Shown here: piece by piece, positions 57,897-64,000 of the stretch
How positions within the stretch are numbered: the first letter of the stretch is position 1
Layout: the number at the start of each line of letters is the position of its first letter
Assembly: GCA_945619025.1 (NCBI GenBank)
Contig: CALZBJ010000004.1
Location: forward strand, 1 to 64,000
Length of the DNA stretch: 64,000 bases
DNA from: CALZBJ01 sp945619025
Lineage (GTDB): Bacteria; Pseudomonadota; Gammaproteobacteria; Cardiobacteriales; Wohlfahrtiimonadaceae
Direction: 5' to 3'
Translations under genes and position numbers: made by a program
Notes under the pieces: model-generated
The model's input: only the letters and a program-made list of their open reading frames with translations
What the model was told of the DNA's origin: nothing
The model's database searches: none

Positions 57897-59672
57897 TTGA
57901 TGACAACCACCAATATCGAAATTAAATCGAGTTTTCCCCGCAGTAAAAAGATCTATGTGGAGGGGAGCCGTCCCGATATTTTAGTACCGATGCGTGAAAT
58001 TACGCTCGACGACACGCTCGACACCAAAGGCGCGGTGATCGAGAAGAATGAGCCGTTTCGTGTTTATGATACGAGTGGCCCTTACACCGATGAAAATTAC
58101 ACCGTGGATCTCACTCAAGGGCTTCCTGCGCTTCGCCGTAACTGGATTATCGAACGAGGCGATGTGGAAGAGTATGACGGACGTGAAATTAAAGCGGTGG
58201 ATAACGGTTATAAAGATGCGAACGATCCGCGTAACTTTGAGGGCACATTCCCCGGGTTAAAACGTAAACCGCTCCGCGCGAAAGCCGGCAAAAACGTGAC
58301 GCAGATGCACTATGCGCGTCAAGGGATTGTCACTCCTGAGATGGAATTTATCGCCATTCGTGAGGGCATGGATCCTGAGTTTGTGCGTAAAGAAGTGGCG
58401 GAAGGGCGCGCGATTATTCCCGCAAATATCAATCATCCGGAATCAGAACCGATGATAATTGGTAAAAATTTCCATGTGAAAATTAACGCCAATATCGGTA
58501 ACTCTGCTGTGACTTCATCGATCGAAGAGGAAGTGGAGAAGATGACGTGGGCGACCCGTTGGGGCGCGGATAACGTGATGGATCTCTCTACCGGAAAAGA
58601 CATTCACAAAACCCGCGAGTGGATCATCCGTAACTCAGCGGTTCCGATCGGTACGGTGCCCATCTACCAAGCGCTTGAGAAAGTAAACGGCATTGCCGAA
58701 GATCTCAACTGGGAAGTGTTCCGCGATACCTTAATCGAGCAAGCGGAGCAGGGCGTTGACTATTTCACCATTCACGCCGGCGTTTTATTGCGCTACATTC
58801 CGCTGACGGCAAAACGCGTTACGGGTATTGTCTCGCGCGGGGGTTCGATCATGGCGCAGTGGTGTTTAGCGCACCATAAAGAGAACTTCATCTATGAGAA
58901 TTTCGAAGAAATTTGCGAAATCATGAAGCAGTACGATATCTCATTCTCTCTTGGTGATGGTTTACGTCCCGGTTCGATTGCCGATGCGAACGACGAAGCG
59001 CAATTTGCCGAGCTTAAAACCTTAGGGGAATTGACGCAAATCGCGTGGAAACACGATGTTCAAACCATGATCGAAGGCCCTGGTCACGTGCCGATGCACA
59101 AGATCAAAGAGAACATGGATATGCAGGAAAAATATTGTGATGACGCGCCATTTTACACGCTTGGCCCACTCACCACCGATATTGCGCCGGGCTATGACCA
59201 CATCACTTCCGCGATTGGTGCGGCGATGATCGGTTGGTACGGCACCGCGATGCTCTGTTATGTCACGCCGAAAGAGCACTTAGGGTTACCGAATCGTGAA
59301 GACGTTCGCGTTGGGGTGATTACCTATAAACTCGCCGCGCACGCAGCAGACCTCGCAAAAGGCCACCCAAATGCACAAAAACGCGATGATGCGCTCTCAA
59401 AAGCGCGCTTTGAATTCCGCTGGGAAGACCAATTTAACTTAGGCTTAGACCCTGAGCGCGCTCGTGAATATCACGACGAAACGCTTCCATCGGCGGGAGC
59501 GAAAGTGGCGCACTTCTGCTCAATGTGTGGACCTAAATTCTGCAGCATGAAGATCTCGCAAGACATTCGCTTAAAAGACCAAGATGGTACCTTTGCAAAA
59601 GAGGCGATCATCGAAGGGATGAAAGAGAAATCGAAAGAGTTCTTAGAGAACGATAGCCAAATTTATAGCTAA
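57897..59672 (+). CDS. thiC: Phosphomethylpyrimidine synthase
   Basis: ThiC is a radical-SAM enzyme that turns aminoimidazole ribotide into HMP-phosphate in thiamin synthesis. The 591 residues contain RNSAVPIGTVPIYQALEKVNG, DYFTIHAGVLLRYIPLTAKR, SFSLGDGLRPGSIADANDEAQ, MIEGPGHVPMHKIKENM and the C-terminal unusual cluster motif CSMCGPKFCSMKIS (CxxCxxxxC). AAGGAGAGG precedes the start; ATG 57897 and 57900 are both possible. It is controlled by the TPP riboswitch. No other thi biosynthesis gene follows. Confidence 0.97.
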   Translation: MMTTTNIEIKSSFPRSKKIYVEGSRPDILVPMREITLDDTLDTKGAVIEKNEPFRVYDTSGPYTDENYTVDLTQGLPALRRNWIIERGDVEEYDGREIKAVDNGYKDANDPRNFEGTFPGLKRKPLRAKAGKNVTQMHYARQGIVTPEMEFIAIREGMDPEFVRKEVAEGRAIIPANINHPESEPMIIGKNFHVKINANIGNSAVTSSIEEEVEKMTWATRWGADNVMDLSTGKDIHKTREWIIRNSAVPIGTVPIYQALEKVNGIAEDLNWEVFRDTLIEQAEQGVDYFTIHAGVLLRYIPLTAKRVTGIVSRGGSIMAQWCLAHHKENFIYENFEEICEIMKQYDISFSLGDGLRPGSIADANDEAQFAELKTLGELTQIAWKHDVQTMIEGPGHVPMHKIKENMDMQEKYCDDAPFYTLGPLTTDIAPGYDHITSAIGAAMIGWYGTAMLCYVTPKEHLGLPNREDVRVGVITYKLAAHAADLAKGHPNAQKRDDALSKARFEFRWEDQFNLGLDPERAREYHDETLPSAGAKVAHFCSMCGPKFCSMKISQDIRLKDQDGTFAKEAIIEGMKEKSKEFLENDSQIYS

Positions 59673-59727
59673 TGCGGTAACGGTCTAATGATCGTTAAAT
59701 GACATTAGGCTAAAATTAAAAGCTAAA

Positions 59728-59766
59728 ACAAAAAGGAGCCCGATTGAATTCGAACTCCTTTTTTTA
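59728..59766 (+). terminator. Intrinsic terminator after thiC
   Basis: AAAAAGGAG and CTCCTTTTT flank a loop with a small TTCGAA-like inner pairing, followed by T. The A run on the other side allows termination of the leftward gene too. Confidence 0.75.
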
Positions 59767-59780
59767 TGCCTAAAACGAAA

Positions 59781-60494
59781 TTACGCCTCGGCGATCATTT
59801 TGCGATAGACGATCGTTTTGGCAAGGAGATACATGGGAATGGTCCAGATAAGCCCGATTCCAAGGGGAATGGCACTAATTAAGACGATAATCCATAAAAG
59901 GAGCTCTAATAAGAAGACTTTAAACCACTGCTTATTGACAAGTTTAAACGAGGCCGCGATCGACTTAACTGTGCCAAGCTCGGGGTTATCCACTGCAATG
60001 ACCGATGCAAATGAGAGTGCAACTAAGATATAAATCCCGGGCAATATTAACAGCATAATTCCGATGATGCCGAGCACCCAAACGATGAACTCGATCAGAA
60101 TCAGCGTGCCTAAAATTGTGCTGACGCTAAAAAAGCTTTCGATGGTGAGCTCTCCGCGTCCGCGCAGATGATTGAGCGTATAGACGTAATATCCTCCCCC
60201 AAGTGCGCTAATGATCACATTGAGGCCAAACTCGACTCCCGCACCGGCCGTTTCAGGCAGAAATGCGATGATGATCCCCACCACAAAGGAGATTGCAAAG
60301 AGAAGGAGGGAGGCGAGAAACACCGGCATTTTTAAGCCAGAGATCGCGCCAAAACTCTCTGAGATGGTATCGGAAACACTAAAATCATAGCGCTCTTCGA
60401 TCGCCTCATCGATGGTGCGCCTATGGGTTGCGGGAAAGGATCTATCCGGGGAGAGATCGCTTGTGGGCGCAGCGTAAATGTTGTTTTCAGTCAT
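59781..60494 (-). CDS. Hypothetical multi-pass membrane protein
   Basis: This 237-residue protein has a soluble N-terminus with the short motif NIYAAPTSDL (similar to NPYAAP motifs found in RDD-type and related membrane proteins) and about five to six hydrophobic helices from residue 55 on. A late segment LGTVKSIAASFKLVNKQWFKVFLLELLLWI resembles loops in YciC/DUF975-like proteins. No enzyme motif is visible. It is divergent from the RDD gene, with 147 bases between, and may belong to the same system. No ribosome binding site stands out other than AGGAGC just before the ATG. Confidence 0.6.
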   Translation of the reverse strand: MTENNIYAAPTSDLSPDRSFPATHRRTIDEAIEERYDFSVSDTISESFGAISGLKMPVFLASLLLFAISFVVGIIIAFLPETAGAGVEFGLNVIISALGGGYYVYTLNHLRGRGELTIESFFSVSTILGTLILIEFIVWVLGIIGIMLLILPGIYILVALSFASVIAVDNPELGTVKSIAASFKLVNKQWFKVFLLELLLWIIVLISAIPLGIGLIWTIPMYLLAKTIVYRKMIAEA

Positions 60495-60568
60495 AATTGC
60501 TCCTATAAACCATGATATTAAAGCGTAAACGAATCAAAGTATTGTATGATGACGGGCATCAATTCAAA

Positions 60569-60598
60569 CAGATAGAGATCAAGTTAGTGATCTATCTG
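60569..60598. repeat. Imperfect inverted repeat before the RDD gene
   Basis: CAGATAGAGATC (60569-60580) and GATCTATCTG (60589-60598) form an inverted repeat with a two-base bulge, in the gap between the divergent membrane protein gene and the RDD gene. It could be an operator for both, or a hairpin in the leader. Confidence 0.35.
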
Positions 60599-60641
60599 GT
60601 TTATTTAATTAATAACTCACTCAAAATAAAAGCGTAAAATC

Positions 60642-61463
60642 ATGACATCGCCGACAAAAATTGATGCCATCTATGAAGTGGAATCGCCCGAGGGCATTTT
60701 GCTCACGTTCCATCCCGCAAGCCCGATTGTGCGCTCGCTCGCCTTTATGACCGATTTTTGCTGTCAGCTCGTGATTGGTTATCTCTTTGCGATGGCGGTG
60801 AGTTTTATTCTTTCCGGCATTGACGACGGGTATCTGGCGATCGGCATCTTGTTGATCGGGATTTTTTTCTTAATGTGGGGCTATTATGTCTTTTTCGAGG
60901 TTTTTAATCAGGGGCAAACCCTTGGGAAACGGCTCTTTAATTTACGAGTGATTCATGATGATGGCACGCCGATCGGGTGGAGCGCATCATTACTGCGGAA
61001 TCTCCTTCGCGTGGTGGATATCTTGCCATCGATGAGTTATACCGTCGGGATTTTTTGTGGCATGTGTCATCCGCATTTTAAACGCTTAGGGGACATCGCC
61101 GCCGGTACGATTGTGATTCACGATCTGCGCTATACGCCACCGAAACGGGTGACAACGACTGATAATGAGGAAACGATCCCCGTTGAAACCTCCCCCATTA
61201 CATTAACACCAGACGAGCAGCGGGCCCTTATTAGTTTTCTTCTTCGAAAAGAGCAGTTTTCCCACGATCGCCGCCTTGAACTGGCCGATCTCTTAAAAGC
61301 GGTTTTCCCCGCAACGGCTCGGCAGAGCACACTAGCGCAACATCGCTCAACGCTCGATCGTCTTTACGGCATTGCAAACGGGTTATTAGGAAATGATCTG
61401 CGTGAAAATGATCGAGATAAAACACCTCAAAACTCGGCGGATACTCCGGAGGCGCGCCGATGA
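60642..61463 (+). CDS. RDD-family membrane protein
   Basis: This 273-residue inner-membrane protein carries the RDD domain: VRSLAFMTDFCCQLVIGYLF (the Asp of the first helix), EVFNQGQTLGKRLFNLRVIHDDGTPIGWSASLLRNLLRVVDILP with the typical GKRLFxLRV and RNLLRxVD parts. The C-terminal 90 residues are soluble. The function of RDD proteins is not clear; some act in ion transport. Its stop overlaps the next gene start by 4 bases. It is the first gene of an RDD / SpoIIM / DUF4129 cluster. Confidence 0.85.
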   Translation: MTSPTKIDAIYEVESPEGILLTFHPASPIVRSLAFMTDFCCQLVIGYLFAMAVSFILSGIDDGYLAIGILLIGIFFLMWGYYVFFEVFNQGQTLGKRLFNLRVIHDDGTPIGWSASLLRNLLRVVDILPSMSYTVGIFCGMCHPHFKRLGDIAAGTIVIHDLRYTPPKRVTTTDNEETIPVETSPITLTPDEQRALISFLLRKEQFSHDRRLELADLLKAVFPATARQSTLAQHRSTLDRLYGIANGLLGNDLRENDRDKTPQNSADTPEARR

Positions 61464-62434
61464 AACAATACGCCTTTGAAAAACGTTTTCACACCGATTG
61501 GATTCGCTTTGAAAATACGCTCCGTTATTTAGAAGGATCAAGACGGGAGAAAAAGCGCTTAACTTCAGTGTCGATCGACACCTTCCCGAGTGATTATCAA
61601 CAAATCTGCCAGCATTTAGCTCTAGCGGAGCAGCGCGGCTATAGCGATGGATTAATCCAGCGTCTTAAGCAAAATGTGATGCGCGGACACCGAATTTTAT
61701 ATCAGCGCCGCACGCGATTTCTCCATGGATTTGTCACCTTTGTGATGAAGGGATTTCCACAGGTGGTGCGCCGAGAGAAAAAACTGATTATTATCCTCCA
61801 TCTTCTTTTTTATGGAGTCGCACTCTTGAGCGCACTGATCTCCCATCTTTATCCCGATAGCGTGCTCTTGGTGATGAGCCCCTATGAGCTTCACGAGATG
61901 GAAGCGATGTATGAAAAAGCCGGCGAGTATCGGCCGATCGGCATGCGGGATTCTGGCTCGAATTGGATGATGTTTGCGTACTATATTTTCAATAATATTT
62001 CGGTAGCCTTTCGTACCTTTGCCGGCGGGCTGATCTTTTGCGTGGGCTCGATTTTTATTCTCATCTTTAATGCGATCCATTTTGGCATTGTCGGCATGCA
62101 TTTAACCGCGGAAGGGCTTGGCGGGAATTTTTGGCCCTTTGTGATTGGGCATGGCGCCTTTGAATTAACAGCGATTATTATTGCCGGATCGGCGGGGTTT
62201 AAGCTTGGATTATCGGTTTTAATGCCGGGGCAAAAGACCCGATGGGAGGCACTTCGAGCGGCGTCAAAAACTGCAATTGAGCTCGTCTTTGGAGTGATTT
62301 TCTTTTTAGTCATTGCCGCGTTTATTGAGGCGTATTGGTCCTCAATGCATGAAACGATTCACCTGCGTTATATGGTCGGCACGTTCCTTTGGGCGGGTGT
62401 TTTTTACTATTTTGCACGGGCGGGGCGGGCGTAA
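61460..62434 (+). CDS. SpoIIM-family membrane protein
   Basis: This 324-residue protein has a soluble N-terminal part (about residues 1-105) with RFENTLRYLEGSRREKKRL, followed by about five helices of the SpoIIM/DUF95 type (NWMMFAYYIFNNISVAFRTFAGGLIFCVGSIFILIFNAIHFGIVG, FWPFVIGHGAFELTAIIIAGSAGFKLG). In spore formers SpoIIM works in peptidoglycan remodelling; in Gram-negative bacteria the homologue lies in MoxR/DUF58 clusters with unknown role. ATGA overlap with the RDD gene indicates coupled translation. Confidence 0.85.
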   Translation: MKQYAFEKRFHTDWIRFENTLRYLEGSRREKKRLTSVSIDTFPSDYQQICQHLALAEQRGYSDGLIQRLKQNVMRGHRILYQRRTRFLHGFVTFVMKGFPQVVRREKKLIIILHLLFYGVALLSALISHLYPDSVLLVMSPYELHEMEAMYEKAGEYRPIGMRDSGSNWMMFAYYIFNNISVAFRTFAGGLIFCVGSIFILIFNAIHFGIVGMHLTAEGLGGNFWPFVIGHGAFELTAIIIAGSAGFKLGLSVLMPGQKTRWEALRAASKTAIELVFGVIFFLVIAAFIEAYWSSMHETIHLRYMVGTFLWAGVFYYFARAGRA

Positions 62435-62437
62435 ACG

Positions 62438-64000
62438 ATGAATATTGATCAAGCGAAAATCGTCATTCGGCCCCGAACGCCGTGGGAGAGTATGGATCTT
62501 GGGATTGCGCTCGGGCGGCACTATTTAAAGCCGATGCTTCTTGCGCTCTTTACGCTCTTTATCCCGCTCTATGGGGTGCTGCTTTTCTTCTTTTGGGAAC
62601 GCCCTTTGTGGATCTTTTTAATCTTTTATTGGCTCAAACCGCTCTTTGATCGGATTCCACTCTACATTGTGTCGCGCGGTATTTTTGAGCCAACGCCAAG
62701 CTACTCAGCGACCATGCGCTACTTTTTTAAAAGTTTAAAAACGGGGCTTATCGGCGATTTGACTTGGCGCCGTATCTCTCTAACGCGGAGCTATCTCCTG
62801 CCCATTCGGCATCTGGAAGGTTTAAATAATCGGCGCCGAAACGCTCAGCGCGCCCGGGTTTTCCGCAGTCGCCCCCATCGCGCGGCATGGCTCACGATTG
62901 TGTTTCTCCATTTCGAGACCATTTTAGCAAGTGGCCTTGGGGTTTTTATCCTCTTTATGATTCCCGATCAGCTCCTAGAGCCGATCCCTTCAGTGTTTTA
63001 CCTTATGGTGGGGCATGAATTTTCGTTCGGGCAATTTTTACTGCATAAACATCTCTTTTTATTCGCGTATCTGGTGGTTTTAGCCTTTACTGAGAGTTTT
63101 TATGTGATTTGCGGTTTTTGCCTCTATCTCAATCAGCGCATTATTTTAGAGGGATGGGATATTCAGGTGGCGTTTCAGCGCTTAGCACGGCGAGTATTAG
63201 GCACTGTGGGCGCTGTCATCTTTGGGCTTATGGTGGGATTGAGTAGCACTCTGCCAAATACCGCTTATGCGGGCGGTCGTGTTGATCTTAACGCGCGGAG
63301 TTTTGAAGAAGAGCGGGAAGAGAATAAGGAGGCTTTCTATGAGCAAGAAGCCGAGGAGGCGACCGATCGATTAAAGAGAATTTTAGATAGCGAGCCTTTT
63401 CTTGAAGAGGTGGAGCGGACCGATTTTCGCAGGCGTGAAAAATTACTGAAAAAAACGAAAAACGACCCTGAACTTCTACCAAAGATGCGAATGCCCGATA
63501 ATAATTTTACCCCAGGCGATATTTTGCAAATGTTGCTCTGGATCGGTGTAGCGCTCGCGATTTTTGTTGTGGTGCGGTATCAAAAATCATGGCTGCCGTA
63601 TGTCAAGTCGCAGCTATTTGAGCGGAAAAAGGTGGCACCCTTAACGGAATTTCAAGGCATGGATATTCGCCCAGAATCGCTGCCGGAGGATCTCCTTGGC
63701 GCGTTTAATTATCTTTGGGACGATGAACCTCGGGAAGCGATGAGTTTAGTCTATCGAAAGGTGCTGAGTGTGCTTGTTCATGAGTGGCACGTCCCGCTTA
63801 AAAAGCATCATACTGAAGGGGAAGTGATTCAGCTCTCCCGTCAATATGCGCCTACGGATTGGCACCAGTTTTCCGAGCAGGTAATTCATCATTGGGAGCA
63901 GATTGCCTACGCCCACGAGTGGTTAGATGATGAGGTGAGTGAGGCTATTAATGCAAAATGGTCCGCACTGCAACAATCGCCGCAAAAGGAGGCCCCGCAT
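62438..64000 (+). CDS. DUF4129-type membrane protein (cut by window end)
   Basis: An open frame runs from ATG 62438 for 521 codons to the edge without a stop. It starts 3 bases after the SpoIIM-like gene. The N-terminal half has hydrophobic helices (about residues 28-65, 150-175, 205-235 and 255-280). A charged Glu/Arg-rich periplasmic-like stretch follows (about 290-350), then one more helix (LLWIGVALAIFVVV) and a soluble end with EDLLGAFNYLWDDEPREAMSLVYRKVLSVLVHEW, which fits the C-terminal DUF4129 module. In known clusters the next genes are DUF4350, a MoxR ATPase and DUF58, expected past the edge. The real C-terminus is outside the window. Confidence 0.75.
   Translation, partial: MNIDQAKIVIRPRTPWESMDLGIALGRHYLKPMLLALFTLFIPLYGVLLFFFWERPLWIFLIFYWLKPLFDRIPLYIVSRGIFEPTPSYSATMRYFFKSLKTGLIGDLTWRRISLTRSYLLPIRHLEGLNNRRRNAQRARVFRSRPHRAAWLTIVFLHFETILASGLGVFILFMIPDQLLEPIPSVFYLMVGHEFSFGQFLLHKHLFLFAYLVVLAFTESFYVICGFCLYLNQRIILEGWDIQVAFQRLARRVLGTVGAVIFGLMVGLSSTLPNTAYAGGRVDLNARSFEEEREENKEAFYEQEAEEATDRLKRILDSEPFLEEVERTDFRRREKLLKKTKNDPELLPKMRMPDNNFTPGDILQMLLWIGVALAIFVVVRYQKSWLPYVKSQLFERKKVAPLTEFQGMDIRPESLPEDLLGAFNYLWDDEPREAMSLVYRKVLSVLVHEWHVPLKKHHTEGEVIQLSRQYAPTDWHQFSEQVIHHWEQIAYAHEWLDDEVSEAINAKWSALQQSPQKEAPH

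Noticed and set aside
1..64000. tRNA, rRNA and CRISPR arrays
   Set aside because: The gaps between genes were read for CCA-ended cloverleaf sequence and for regular direct repeats, and none was found; short RNAs without strong motifs could be missed by eye.

Overview
The window reads as ordinary chromosome of a Gram-negative gammaproteobacterium. The gene set points there: a 14-gene nuo operon with separate nuoC and nuoD, UbiTUV, QueG, RsmD, EttA, TsaB, YajD, and GlyS of the two-subunit type. Moderate GC content and frequent use of gat, aaa and tta codons would suit the Cardiobacteriales (Ignatzschineria or Wohlfahrtiimonas-like), but that placement is a guess. No phage, CRISPR array, tRNA or rRNA was found. 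The only mobile DNA is a decayed IS3-family element at the left edge, which appears to cut a host gene.

Layout. 1-1.2 kb: IS3 remnant and debris. 1.2-2.5 kb: MFS transporter. 2.5-4.4 kb: a group of three unrecognised small genes with inverted repeats and one good promoter. 4.4-5.3 kb: a 24-codon leader peptide with six consecutive Tyr codons, mutually exclusive antiterminator and terminator hairpins, and then a TrpF-like protein that lacks the catalytic motifs. 5.3-15.7 kb: TSUP exporter, glmS, yajD, a lone MetQ-like lipoprotein, a DctA-type symporter, a DsrE-like protein, old yellow enzyme, a glyoxalase-II-like hydrolase, a TauE-like membrane protein with a Met/His-rich tail, and a quinone reductase. 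16-22.5 kb: ettA, a zinc-finger mini-gene, tsaB, proS, a DUF4124 protein and an M20 amidohydrolase. 22.6-37.4 kb: nuoABCDEFGHIJKLMN, then mog. 38.2-40 kb: tsf and rpsB on the minus strand. 40.3-42.3 kb: hemE, a Nudix hydrolase and a lone receiver domain. 42.4-49 kb, minus strand: rsmD, plsC, gmhB, glyS, queG, coaD, tenA. 49-54.9 kb: a BioC-like protein without a SAM-binding motif, an A-type Fe-S carrier, an asparagine-synthetase-like amidotransferase with Ser in place of catalytic Cys, and divergent ubiT / ubiUV around two FNR-type boxes. 55-59.7 kb: codBA, a TPP riboswitch and thiC. 59.8-64 kb: a membrane protein and the start of an RDD / SpoIIM / DUF4129 cluster that runs off the right edge.

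Functionally the window is rich in respiration (complex I, oxygen-independent ubiquinone synthesis, heme synthesis, Fe-S assembly), translation (EttA, TsaB, ProS, GlyS, RpsB, Tsf, RsmD, QueG) and cofactor supply (TPP, CoA, molybdopterin). The points most worth a second look are the Tyr-codon attenuator in front of a TrpF pseudoenzyme, the interlocked FNR boxes between ubiT and ubiU, the Cys-to-Ser change in the amidotransferase, and the BioC-like protein without its cofactor site. All product names come from reading translations by eye; no database search was run.
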